The position numbers and the translations under genes are program-made. This document shows, piece by piece, positions 8,159-15,525 of a stretch of DNA of 64,000 bases (the stretch's first letter is position 1; each line of letters begins with the position of its first letter). Where the stretch lies: assembly GCA_965216335.1 (NCBI GenBank), contig OZ244154.1:3286001-3350000 (forward strand). Direction: 5' to 3'. Origin of the DNA: JAHEJE01 sp965216335. GTDB lineage: Bacteria; Pseudomonadota; Alphaproteobacteria; Rhizobiales; Aestuariivirgaceae. The notes beneath the pieces are model-generated. The model saw nothing but the letters and a program-made list of their open reading frames with translations. It ran no database searches and was not told where the DNA came from.

Positions 8159-9076
8159 ATGATACCAGCCATGAGCGATCTGTTCGAAGGCTTCCAGACA
8201 GCAATGCTGCCCGGCGACGGGGCTGAGATCTTTCTGCGCCATGGCGGCAGCGGTCCGCCGCTGCTGCTGCTGCACGGCTACCCGCAAACCCACATGATGT
8301 GGGCGCCTGTTGCCTCTCTGCTGGCCGAACGGTTCAGTGTCGTGGCGATGGACCTGCGCGGTTACGGGCGATCGTCGTGCCCGGAGAACGATGCCGAAAA
8401 TGAAGCCTATTCCAAGCGCGTGATGGCGCGCGACGCCGTGGCGGTCATGTCGGCACTGGGTCATGAAAGCTTCTTCATCGCCGGCCACGACCGGGGCGGC
8501 CGTGTGGCCTACCGCCTGGCGCTCGATCACCCGCAACGGGTCGGCAGGCTGGCGCTGCTCGATATCGTGTCGACGGAAGATACCTGGCAGGCCTTCGATC
8601 CCGAGTTTGCGCTGGCAACCTATCACTGGCCGTTCCTGGCCCAGCCCTATCCGCTGCCGGAAACCCTGATCGGCGGCGATCCAATATTCTATCTCAACCA
8701 GAAGATCGCCAGTTGGTCCAGCACGGGCGATCTCAGCCCGTTCAATGAGACGGCGCTTGCCGACTACCGCAACTGCTTCAGCCAGCCGGAGCATCTGCAC
8801 GCGTCGTGCAATGATTACCGCGCCGGCGCCACCTATGACCGCAAGGCGGATCAGGCCGACCTTGCCGCGGGCCGCAAGATCGAATGCCCGATGCTGGTGC
8901 TGTATGGCGAACACGGCATACCCTCAAAAACCGCCCGCGGTCCGGCCCGTGCCTGGCAGAGATGGTGCGACAACCTCGAAACGCATCCTGTGGCCAGCGG
9001 ACACTTTCCAGTTGAGGAGAACCCTGTCGATACCCTTGCCCACCTGATGCGATTCTTCGGGGCCACCGGCGCCTGA
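8159..9076 (+). CDS. Alpha/beta-hydrolase with a complete fluoroacetate dehalogenase signature
   Basis: The 305-residue alpha/beta-hydrolase has an aspartate rather than serine nucleophile in GHDRGGRVAYRLALDH (Asp111), as in haloacetate/fluoroacetate dehalogenases. Counting from the ATG at 8159, it has Asp111, Arg112, Arg115, Asp135, His156, Trp157, Trp186, Tyr220 and His282. These line up, offset by one or two, with the catalytic triad (D110, D134, H280), carboxylate-binding arginines (R111, R114) and halide pocket (H155, W156, W185, Y219) described for the Rhodopseudomonas enzyme RPA1163. It would cleave the C-F or C-Cl bond of haloacetates in the cytoplasm. Epoxide hydrolase is the main alternative. 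A GGAG lies just before 8159; ATG 8171 is also possible. It overlaps the next gene by one base. Confidence 0.85.
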   Translation: MIPAMSDLFEGFQTAMLPGDGAEIFLRHGGSGPPLLLLHGYPQTHMMWAPVASLLAERFSVVAMDLRGYGRSSCPENDAENEAYSKRVMARDAVAVMSALGHESFFIAGHDRGGRVAYRLALDHPQRVGRLALLDIVSTEDTWQAFDPEFALATYHWPFLAQPYPLPETLIGGDPIFYLNQKIASWSSTGDLSPFNETALADYRNCFSQPEHLHASCNDYRAGATYDRKADQADLAAGRKIECPMLVLYGEHGIPSKTARGPARAWQRWCDNLETHPVASGHFPVEENPVDTLAHLMRFFGATGA

Positions 9077-10161
9077 TGGGCCAAGCGATCGACAGGCAGG
9101 CGGCGTTTTCCGGCACCGGCGAGGTCCGCAAGGCGCATCGCTTCGATGTTGCAGCACTTGAGCGCTACATGACCAAGCATGTCGACGGCTTCGAAGGTCC
9201 GGTCGAGGTTTCCCAATTCAGGGGCGGTCAGTCGAACCCGACCTACAGGCTGACAACGCCGGTCCACGCCTACGTGCTGCGCCGCAAGCCGCCGGGCGAT
9301 CTGTTGCCGTCGGCGCACGCGGTCGACCGGGAGTTCCGGGTGATCAGCGCCCTTCATGCAACGGGGTTCCCGGTGCCGCGGCCCTGGGTGCTGTGCCGCG
9401 ATGCTTCGATCATCGGCACGGAATTCTATGTCATGGACTTTGCCGCCGGCCGGGTATTCTGGGAACCGCATATACCCGGGGTGGACAAGGCGTTTCGGGC
9501 CGGCATTTACGACAGTCTCAACCGGACGCTTGCCGACCTGCACAGGACCGACGTGGCCGCCGTCGGCCTGGCGGATTTCGGCCGGCCCGAGGGCTATGTG
9601 GCGCGCCAGATCGCCCGCTGGTCGAAACAGTACAAGGCCTCCGAGACCGAGCCGGTCGCCGACATGGACCGGCTGATCGCCTGGCTGCCCGATGCCGCGC
9701 CGGACAGCGGCGAGATCGCCCTGGTTCATGGCGACTTCCGGCTCGACAACTGCATCATTTCGCAATCCGGCCCCCGGGTGATCGCCGTGCTTGACTGGGA
9801 ACTGTCGACATTGGGCGATCCGCTGGCCGATTTTACATATCACCTGATGCAGTGGGTCATGCCGCCGTCGCCGGGCGGTGCCGGGGTCGGGTCGCTGATC
9901 GGCCATGCCGAGGATGCACCCGGCCTGCCGCGCCTGGAAGACTACGTTGCGGCCTACTGCAGCCGCACGGGCCGAGCCGGCATCCCCGATCTTGACGTCT
10001 ACCTGGCTTACAACTTCTTCAGGCTGGCAGCGATCTTTCAAGGCATCGCCGGGCGGGTACGCGACGGAACGGCGGCCAGCCCCAATGCCGCTGCGATGGC
10101 GGGACAGGTCAGGCCGATGGCCGCAACAGCCTGGCAGTATGCACGAAAGGCAGGCGCATGA
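9076..10161 (+). CDS. APH-like phosphotransferase family protein (ACAD10 type)
   Basis: The 361-residue kinase-fold protein has the N-terminal FRGGQSNPTYRL nucleotide loop and YVLRRKPPGDLLPSAHAVDRE, the catalytic Brenner loop LVHGDFRLDNCII, and the metal-binding VLDWELSTLGDPLADFTY. These features match the phosphotransferase domain that is fused to acyl-CoA dehydrogenases in ACAD10/11 and occurs alone in bacteria; members phosphorylate hydroxyl groups, including 4-hydroxyacyl-CoA in some cases. The true substrate is unknown. TGATG overlap upstream and a 4-base overlap downstream (ATGA) place it in an operon with the dehalogenase-like and patatin genes. Confidence 0.82.
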   Translation: MGQAIDRQAAFSGTGEVRKAHRFDVAALERYMTKHVDGFEGPVEVSQFRGGQSNPTYRLTTPVHAYVLRRKPPGDLLPSAHAVDREFRVISALHATGFPVPRPWVLCRDASIIGTEFYVMDFAAGRVFWEPHIPGVDKAFRAGIYDSLNRTLADLHRTDVAAVGLADFGRPEGYVARQIARWSKQYKASETEPVADMDRLIAWLPDAAPDSGEIALVHGDFRLDNCIISQSGPRVIAVLDWELSTLGDPLADFTYHLMQWVMPPSPGGAGVGSLIGHAEDAPGLPRLEDYVAAYCSRTGRAGIPDLDVYLAYNFFRLAAIFQGIAGRVRDGTAASPNAAAMAGQVRPMAATAWQYARKAGA

Positions 10162-10991
10162 GCGACCCGAAAATCGGTTTGGCCCTGGGCGGAGGTTCAG
10201 CGCGCGGTCTGGCGCACATTCCGCTGTTGCGGGTGTTCGACGATCTGGGACTGAAGCCGGCACTGATCGCCGGCACCAGCATCGGCTCGCTTGTCGGCTC
10301 GGCCTATGCATCCGGTGTGTGTGCCGCCGAGATCGAAGACCATGCCCGCAAGGTGCTGGGCAAGCGTTCGGACGCGGTGAAGTTCGTGTTGTCGCAGTCG
10401 CGCGGTTCGGTGCTCAACCTGCTCGATCTGAAGGGCCTGGGTTCGGTGCAGATCGATGGGCACACACTGGCCGAACTGGTGCTTCCGAAAGGTGTCAGCA
10501 AGCGTATCGAGGACACCGAGATTCCGTTGAAAGTCGTTGCCACCGATTTTTACGGCCAGCATCAGATAACCATAGCCTCCGGCGACCTGGTTGAGGCCGT
10601 CGCCGCCTCGATCGCCATTCCCGGCGTGATTTCGGCTCCCGAACTGGACGGCCGGGTGGTGATCGATGGCGGCATGACCAACCCGGTGCCGTTCGATTGC
10701 GTCCGTGACGGGTGCGATTTCGTCGTCGCCGTGGACGTGACCGGCCGGCCGGTGCCGCGCGACAGCGGCCATCCGAGCAATCGCGAACTGATCATCGGGG
10801 CGTTCCTGACCATGTTCAACCAGATCGCCGAACTGCGCCGGGAAAAGGCACCTCCCGAGATCTACATACGCCCGCCGGTCGAGCCGTTCCCGGCCTACGA
10901 CTTCTTCAACGTCAATGAAATCATCGCGGCCGGGGAACGGGCCTGCGATGAGCTGAAGCGGGCTCTGGAAGCAAAGCTGAGTAGGTTCTAA
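10158..10991 (+). CDS. Patatin-like phospholipase, RssA type
   Basis: This 277-residue protein has the oxyanion-hole motif GGGSARG (about 11-17), the nucleophile elbow GTSIG (Ser41) and the catalytic-aspartate motif DGG in VVIDGGMTNPVPFD. These define a bacterial patatin serine hydrolase with a Ser-Asp dyad, probably acting on acyl esters in the cytoplasm or at the inner membrane. No signal peptide is visible. It is the last of three overlapping genes. Downstream, at 10998, is a weak copy of the GAGCCTGRCCGAAA repeat motif seen at 1341 and 25508. Confidence 0.88.
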   Translation: MSDPKIGLALGGGSARGLAHIPLLRVFDDLGLKPALIAGTSIGSLVGSAYASGVCAAEIEDHARKVLGKRSDAVKFVLSQSRGSVLNLLDLKGLGSVQIDGHTLAELVLPKGVSKRIEDTEIPLKVVATDFYGQHQITIASGDLVEAVAASIAIPGVISAPELDGRVVIDGGMTNPVPFDCVRDGCDFVVAVDVTGRPVPRDSGHPSNRELIIGAFLTMFNQIAELRREKAPPEIYIRPPVEPFPAYDFFNVNEIIAAGERACDELKRALEAKLSRF

Positions 10992-11051
10992 CAGTTTGAG
11001 CCTGGCCGAAACGAACGGCATTCCATCCCTTTGGCAGAATCCGTGAGGGTT

Positions 11052-11065
11052 TTGATTCAGGTCAA
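11052..11065 (+). promoter_or_regulatory. FNR/FixK box
   Basis: TTGATTCAGGTCAA fits the FNR-type consensus TTGAT-N4-RTCAA with both half sites intact. It ends 59 bases before the microprotein ATG at 11125, a spacing compatible with a class II activated promoter. The gene for an FNR-type regulator starts 500 bases downstream, so direct control is a reasonable inference. Confidence 0.75.
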
Positions 11066-11124
11066 TGCCGATCGCGGCGAAAATCGGAATTGTGTGCATA
11101 GCAGCAAAGAGTGGAGGGTCGCCC

Positions 11125-11226
11125 ATGACAAGCGGTGAATCCCTGTATCTGGTGATGGTTGTGTGCGCGTTCCTGGCCTACGCCGGGACGTTGATCTACT
11201 GCACGTTGCAGTCTCCGCGGAAATAA
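11125..11226 (+). CDS. Single-pass membrane microprotein, 33 aa
   Basis: An ATG preceded by a strong GGAGGG ribosome site (11113-11118) opens a 33-codon frame: MTSGESLYLVMVVCAFLAYA, then GTLIYCTLQSPRK. Residues 6-27 form one hydrophobic helix with two Cys and a short basic end, so an N-out/C-in inner-membrane topology is likely. No family is recognised. The FNR box at 11052 just upstream suggests induction at low oxygen; similar tiny membrane proteins are known as accessory subunits of terminal oxidases, but no oxidase gene lies in the window. Coding is supported by the ribosome site, the box position and the clean helix. Confidence 0.6.
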   Translation: MTSGESLYLVMVVCAFLAYAGTLIYCTLQSPRK

Positions 11227-11550
11227 CGGGCGGCACCAGGATCTCGAAAACGGCGCGTCCATTCGCCGGCGCGCCTGCTGCATAGCTTCGGGCTCAAACC
11301 CATATTTGAGCCTGTGACGGTGGTGGAATATCAAGGAACGGCCTGCAGTCGCTTCGTTCCCTGGTCGTTTTACGATGTTCCACCGCCGCTTTCGGTGTGC
11401 CTGAATACCTTGCGGCTTGATTCTTTCGGCTTTTCTCCTCCATTATATGAATCAGAGTTAGTGGGAGTTGGCGGTTTGCGTGACCGGGGCAGGCAGGATG
11501 CCGAGCAATTGTGCGAAGGTGCCTGACGCAAACGGAGCCATGATCAGGCG
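11227..11550. other. Non-coding region with nested inverted repeats
   Basis: No convincing gene occupies this 324-base gap. It contains a perfect 8-base stem GGCTCAAA/TTTGAGCC (11291-11298 with 11305-11312), a 14-base imperfect inverted repeat (11319-11332 with 11374-11387, 12 of 14 pairing) and inside it GGAACG/CGTTCC (11335-11340 with 11355-11360). Together they could fold as an RNA of about 100 bases. Short open frames on both strands here have no recognisable features. It could be a structured RNA, terminator, or relic of a mobile element. Confidence 0.4.
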
Positions 11551-12318
11551 ATGCAAAAGCCTCTGGAATTGAAGATTCCGCAAAACCTGGACTTTTGTGC
11601 CCACTGCCCCGTGCGCCACCAGGCCGTATGCAGCGCATTGAGTGACGACGAACTGCACGCCATCGGGCGGATCGCCAGGCGCCGCTCAATTCCAGCCGGC
11701 CAGATCATTCTCTCCGATCAGGATGCATCGGAGTTTTTTGCCAACGTTCTTTCAGGCACGATCAAACTGACCAAGACCATGCCCGATGGCCGTCAGCAGA
11801 TCGTCGGCGTACTCTTTCCACCAGATTTCCTGGGGCGGGCTTTCAGCTACAACAATCCCTATTTCGCCGAAGCGGCATCGGACGTTGAGCTGTGCTGTTT
11901 TGCGCATGATGCCTTTGAACGTCTGCTCGACGACTTCCCCAATCTGGAACACCGTCTTTTCGAGAACGCGTTGAACGAGTTGGATGCAGCGCGCGAATGG
12001 ATGCTGCTGTTGGGACGCAAGACAGCCCAGGAAAAGGTCGCAAGCTTCCTGCTCCTGCTGGTAAGGCGCAATCGCATGGTCGGGTGTGCGCACCATGGTG
12101 CACCGGCACTGGTGTCTTTCGAGTTGCCGCTGACCAGAGCGGATATGGCTGACTACCTCGGACTGACTATCGAGACGGTTTCACGGCAATTGACGAAGAT
12201 GAGATCGAACGGGGCGATCAGGATTCATGCAAACCGGATTATCGAAGTCCCAAACGTTGAGACCGTCGCCGAATTGGCAGGCATCGACTATCCTGAGAAA
12301 TTCGCGGCCGCTCTGTAG
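11551..12318 (+). CDS. Crp/Fnr-family oxygen-sensing regulator (FnrN/FnrL type)
   Basis: The 255-residue protein has a cysteine cluster Cys16-X2-Cys19-X7-Cys27 and a central Cys (115 or 116), the ligand set of the oxygen-labile 4Fe-4S cluster of FNR/FnrL. A cyclic-nucleotide-like sensor domain follows, then a dimer helix and a helix-turn-helix (about 195-222). Glu208, Ser211 and Arg212 of ETVSRQLTKM match the FNR residues that read TTGAT. Under low oxygen the dimer would bind boxes such as those at 11052 and 15438. Its neighbours (microprotein, two stress proteins, polyphosphate kinase) look like its targets. Confidence 0.9.
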   Translation: MQKPLELKIPQNLDFCAHCPVRHQAVCSALSDDELHAIGRIARRRSIPAGQIILSDQDASEFFANVLSGTIKLTKTMPDGRQQIVGVLFPPDFLGRAFSYNNPYFAEAASDVELCCFAHDAFERLLDDFPNLEHRLFENALNELDAAREWMLLLGRKTAQEKVASFLLLLVRRNRMVGCAHHGAPALVSFELPLTRADMADYLGLTIETVSRQLTKMRSNGAIRIHANRIIEVPNVETVAELAGIDYPEKFAAAL

Positions 12319-12386
12319 ACAGGGCGCACGGCACGGGGCAACGACTGGCCAGGCATTCGTCTTGCACGGGAAGAATTTCGGGTTGT

Positions 12387-12400
12387 TTGACTTGCATCAC
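12387..12400 (+). promoter_or_regulatory. Imperfect FNR-like box
   Basis: TTGACTTGCATCAC has the left half site TTGAC and a right half ATCAC with one departure from ATCAA. It lies 85 bases upstream of the GTG start of the stress-protein gene at 12486 and in the same block as two full FNR boxes. It is weaker than those and may be bound poorly or by a different Crp/Fnr protein. Confidence 0.45.
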
Positions 12401-12485
12401 GACCCGGCCGTAATCACCTATCGTATGCTGACCATGAACCCGACAAACAGCTAATTTGAAACGCAAAACGACGGAGGTGGTTGAG

Positions 12486-12902
12486 GTGTTTTCAAACATA
12501 CTTGTTGCCATAGACCCGGCCCACACCGAACGTGCCGAGGCGTTGATCGGACAGGCTAAACTTGCCGCCGGCGCTGGCGCTGGCAGCGTAACGCTGATCA
12601 GCGTGCTGGCCCAGCTGCCCAGCTATGTTTCGGTCGAACTGCCGCGGGGCTTCGATGAAAAGGCAATGGAACGGACCGCCGCGTCCCTGCACGCCCTGGC
12701 CGCCAAAAGCGACGTGCCGGAAGCGCATGTCATTGTTGCGCACGGAGCCGCGCATCGCGAAATCCTGGCTTATGCCGGTGAAAACGGCAACGACCTGATC
12801 ATCATCGGATCCCACAAGCCGGGCTTCGAGGACTACCTGCTCGGTTCAACTGCCGCAAAGGTGGTAAGACACGCAAAGTGCGCCGTGCTTATTATTCGGT
12901 AA
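12486..12902 (+). CDS. Universal stress protein (UspA), single domain
   Basis: The 138-residue product starts at a GTG (12486), eight bases after a GGAGG ribosome site; an in-frame TTG at 12456 lacks one. It is a single Usp domain: FSNILVAIDPAH strand, a helix, and the C-terminal ATP-binding motif DLIIIGSHKPGFEDYLLGSTAAKVVRHAKCAVLIIR, seen as the G-X2-H-X9-G-S/T pattern. Usp proteins of this type are ATP-binding dimers induced by starvation or low oxygen. The imperfect FNR-like box upstream and the adjacent FNR-type regulator support oxygen control. Confidence 0.88.
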   Translation: MFSNILVAIDPAHTERAEALIGQAKLAAGAGAGSVTLISVLAQLPSYVSVELPRGFDEKAMERTAASLHALAAKSDVPEAHVIVAHGAAHREILAYAGENGNDLIIIGSHKPGFEDYLLGSTAAKVVRHAKCAVLIIR

Positions 12903-12975
12903 TTTCAAGCAGTCATTGCTCTCGGCAAGACCCACAGGCCCTAGTGGTACGAACAAAACGCCTACGACTTATCGC

Positions 12976-13060
12976 GTCACCCCGGCGAAGGCCGGGGTCC
13001 AGTGTGCAAGCACTTGAACTTGTTGATATGTTCCTGGATTCCGGCCTTCGCCGGAATGAC
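12976..13060. repeat. Alphaproteobacterial palindromic intergenic repeat
   Basis: Two 27-base arms (12976-13002 and 13034-13060) are inverted copies matching at 23 of 27 positions. Each arm is itself a hairpin with the core GGCGAAGGCC or GGCCTTCGCC. This is the widespread GTCAYYCCGGCGAAGGCCGG type of intergenic palindrome. It lies between the convergent usp and ppk2 genes, where it may terminate both transcripts. Confidence 0.85.
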
Positions 13061-13083
13061 GGACTGCTACGTCAAAAAAGGCC

Positions 13084-13938
13084 CTAGACCAAATGATGCA
13101 CCTCGGGAACGAAGGTCTGATCGCCCATCGGCGGGCGGATGTAACCTTCCTGTTCCGGCCGGTCTTCCAGCACAACGGGCTCCGGTGTCAGGTCCTCATA
13201 CGGGATCAGGCTCAGCAGATGGTTGATGCAGTTGAGCCGGGCATGTTTCTTGACGTCGGATTTGACCACGTACCACGGAGCCTGCTTGATGTCGGTGTAG
13301 GCAAACATCTCATCCTTGGCCTTGGAGTACGCTACCCAGCGCTTGCGGGATTGCAGGTCCATCGGGCTCAGCTTCCAGCGCTTGGTCGGATCGACGAGCC
13401 GTGACTGGAACCGGCGTTCCTGTTCTTCGTCGCTGACCGAGAACCAGTACTTGATCACCATGATGCCGGAGCGCACCAGCATGCGTTCGAACTCCGGACA
13501 GCTGCGCATGAACTCGCGGTACTCTTCGTCGGTGCAAAAGCCCATGACACGCTCGACGCCGGCCCGGTTGTACCAGGACCGGTCGAAGATCACCATCTCA
13601 CCTTCCGTCGGCAGATGCGCCACGTAGCGCTGGAAGTACCATTGGCCCTTTTCGCGCTCGGTTGGTGCCGGCAGCGCACAGACGCTGCACACCCGCGGAT
13701 TGAGCGGCTCGGTAATCCGCTTGATGGTGCCGCCCTTGCCTGCCGCATCGCGGCCTTCGAAGATGACCACGACCTTCAGTTTGTTGTGCTTGATCCACTC
13801 CTGCAGCTTCACAAGCTCGATCTGCAGCCGGGCCAGTTCCTTTTCATAAATCTTGTTGGGAATCTTCTTGTTGGGGTTGCGCGGGCCGGCAACCTTTTGA
13901 CCGGCCTCCTTGCTTTCCTTACCATTGCCCTTTGACAT
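13084..13938 (-). CDS. ppk2: Polyphosphate kinase 2
   Basis: PPK2 transfers phosphate between polyphosphate and nucleoside diphosphates. The 284-residue protein has the Walker A loop FEGRDAAGKGGTIKRI (about 60-75), the Walker B/arginine region IFDRSWYNRAGVERVMGF, the lid with DPTKRWKLSPMDLQSRKRW and YVVKSDVKKHARLN. Length and the basic N-terminal extension fit single-domain class I PPK2, which mostly makes GTP/ATP from polyphosphate. It converges with the usp gene across an intergenic palindrome. Placement beside an FNR-type regulator suggests a role in energy supply at low oxygen, which is inference. Confidence 0.92.
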   Translation of the reverse strand: MSKGNGKESKEAGQKVAGPRNPNKKIPNKIYEKELARLQIELVKLQEWIKHNKLKVVVIFEGRDAAGKGGTIKRITEPLNPRVCSVCALPAPTEREKGQWYFQRYVAHLPTEGEMVIFDRSWYNRAGVERVMGFCTDEEYREFMRSCPEFERMLVRSGIMVIKYWFSVSDEEQERRFQSRLVDPTKRWKLSPMDLQSRKRWVAYSKAKDEMFAYTDIKQAPWYVVKSDVKKHARLNCINHLLSLIPYEDLTPEPVVLEDRPEQEGYIRPPMGDQTFVPEVHHLV

Positions 13939-14023
13939 TTCGTTCCTCCCTACACGTCCATTTGCAAACTTTTCTTGAGCTTATGGCAAAAAACAGAACT
14001 TGTCGAACCCTCAACATTACGAG

Positions 14024-14395
14024 TTACAATTCGCGTGTAATGATCACCCGAAACGTCCTCAATTCATCGTCGTGTTCCCGGATCGACACATACTCGCCGG
14101 GGACGAACTTGTGGTGGTCGAACCGGTAGCCGGATTCATCGTCGTCGGGATCGCCGTGAATGTCATAGTGAAACGCCCATGACCCGCCTGGCTTGCGGAT
14201 CAGGTGTCCGATCTCCTCGGCCTCATCGCCCCAGAAACGGCGCACCCGGCATTTGTCCCGGTTGCTTTTCCATTGCGCTGCATCGAGCTGGCCCTGATCA
14301 TCAACCGGTGCGGTGATATCGTATCCGTGCTCGCGACTGCCGTTCGGGTAGTCCTCGTCGCGCGCAAGCTCAAGGCGAATGTACTTCATCGTCAT
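14024..14395 (-). CDS. Conserved hypothetical protein, 123 aa
   Basis: This protein has no recognised domain. It begins MTMKYIRLELARDEDYPNGS, includes a CRVRRFWGDEAEEIGHL segment and a WAFHYD strand, and ends with a strand-rich HKFVPGEYVSIREHDDELRT stretch. It is acidic, His/Asp-rich and soluble, without signal peptide or membrane span. A GGAGAGGA ribosome site lies 7 bases upstream of the ATG at 14395, which supports the start. It lies between ppk2 and a tandem Usp gene on the same strand, so it may belong to the stress block. Confidence 0.75.
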   Translation of the reverse strand: MTMKYIRLELARDEDYPNGSREHGYDITAPVDDQGQLDAAQWKSNRDKCRVRRFWGDEAEEIGHLIRKPGGSWAFHYDIHGDPDDDESGYRFDHHKFVPGEYVSIREHDDELRTFRVIITREL

Positions 14396-14521
14396 ACTCT
14401 ATCCTCTCCAGAGACACACGAACTGAGGTAGAACCCGGGTCCACCAAGTCCGCAAGGGCCGATTGGCCGGACGGCCCGTACCGTATTCTATCCCTTTTTC
14501 GCGGGTGAAAGAACTGCCCGG

Positions 14522-15364
14522 TCAATGCGACATCAGAACCGGGATCGTCATGTTGCGGAACACATTGTACGTTGCCCCGCCGAACACGAACTCGCGCACC
14601 CGGCTGTGGCCGTAGGCGCCCATGACGAGGAGGTCAGCGCCGTGATCCGCGGCGACGTTGAGCAATGCATCGCTCACCGCTTCTCCACCGCTTGGCAGCG
14701 CGTCTGTGGTGACATTCGCCCCGTGACGCGACAGGCTGGCCGCCATTTCCGAACCCGGCAGATTGCCGGCGTGGTCTTCATCCTTTTGCGAGTCGATCCA
14801 CACCAGCCGGGCCGATTCCGCCGCCTGGATGAACGGCAGCGCGTCGAATGCCGCTCGGGCCGATTCACGCGTGGCATTCCAGGCGATGATGATGTTCTTG
14901 CCGATGCTCTTGTAGGAGCCGGCCGTTGGCACAAGCAGTACCGGCCGCCCGGACTCCATGACAATGCGTTCGGCGCAGTCGTGTTCGATGCCGCCGACAT
15001 TTTCGGGGTCAAACTGCCCGGTGATGATCAGGTCGGCCTGCAGCCCATGTTCGATGACCTTGTCGGCGATCACCGAACCGCGCGTTGCCTCGGACCGCCA
15101 CTCACCGGACACGCCGCGCCGGTCGACGGCGGCCTCGAAGCGCTTTTCGGCCTCATCCGAAGCATCCTTGAAATATTTGTCATGCACTTCATACATCTCC
15201 GGCGACACCTGCATGCCGACCGCGGGATAGATCTGCATGGCCGGGCGGACATACAGCCCGATCAGATGGCCGCCGTGTGTTTCGGCAACATCCAAAGCGG
15301 TCTCGGTAAGAAGGTCGGCCCGCTTTTCGTCGTTCAGAACAACAAGGATCGTCTTAAGGGACAT
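14522..15364 (-). CDS. Tandem-domain universal stress protein
   Basis: The 280-residue product holds two Usp domains in a row. The first runs MSLKTILVVLNDEKRADLLT to about residue 145, and the second from KNIIIAWNATRESARAAFDA to the end. Only the second keeps a clear ATP motif: DLLVMGAYGHSRVREFVFGG followed by TIPVLMSH. The ATG at 15364 is chosen over an upstream in-frame start because it begins the domain. The FNR box at 15438-15451 lies 74 bases upstream of this start and about the same distance from the divergent permease. Confidence 0.9.
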   Translation of the reverse strand: MSLKTILVVLNDEKRADLLTETALDVAETHGGHLIGLYVRPAMQIYPAVGMQVSPEMYEVHDKYFKDASDEAEKRFEAAVDRRGVSGEWRSEATRGSVIADKVIEHGLQADLIITGQFDPENVGGIEHDCAERIVMESGRPVLLVPTAGSYKSIGKNIIIAWNATRESARAAFDALPFIQAAESARLVWIDSQKDEDHAGNLPGSEMAASLSRHGANVTTDALPSGGEAVSDALLNVAADHGADLLVMGAYGHSRVREFVFGGATYNVFRNMTIPVLMSH

Positions 15365-15437
15365 GTCATACTCCGCCGCTGATGTGCTGATACGCGTACT
15401 GTTGATTGAATTTACGAACCTCACAATGCGTAGGACA

Positions 15438-15451
15438 TTGATGTGGGTCAA
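15438..15451 (+). promoter_or_regulatory. FNR/FixK box in divergent promoter region
   Basis: TTGATGTGGGTCAA is a full TTGAT-N4-GTCAA site, the same half sites as the box at 11052. It is centred in the gap between the minus-strand tandem Usp gene (start 15364) and the plus-strand permease (start 15526), so it could control either or both. Confidence 0.75.
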
Positions 15452-15525
15452 GTCGTCAGCGGCTCTGATCCCGTTGATTGGCAGCACTGCCACACCGACA
15501 GTCATGCGGGAGAACAACCGGCCGG

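Noticed and set aside
8851..10311. 486-codon minus-strand open frame
   Set aside because: Shadow of the APH-like kinase gene, which has clear kinase motifs on the plus strand.
11294..11689. 131-codon minus-strand frame across the FNR-type gene start
   Set aside because: Overlaps the regulator gene and the nested repeats; no domain or ribosome site.
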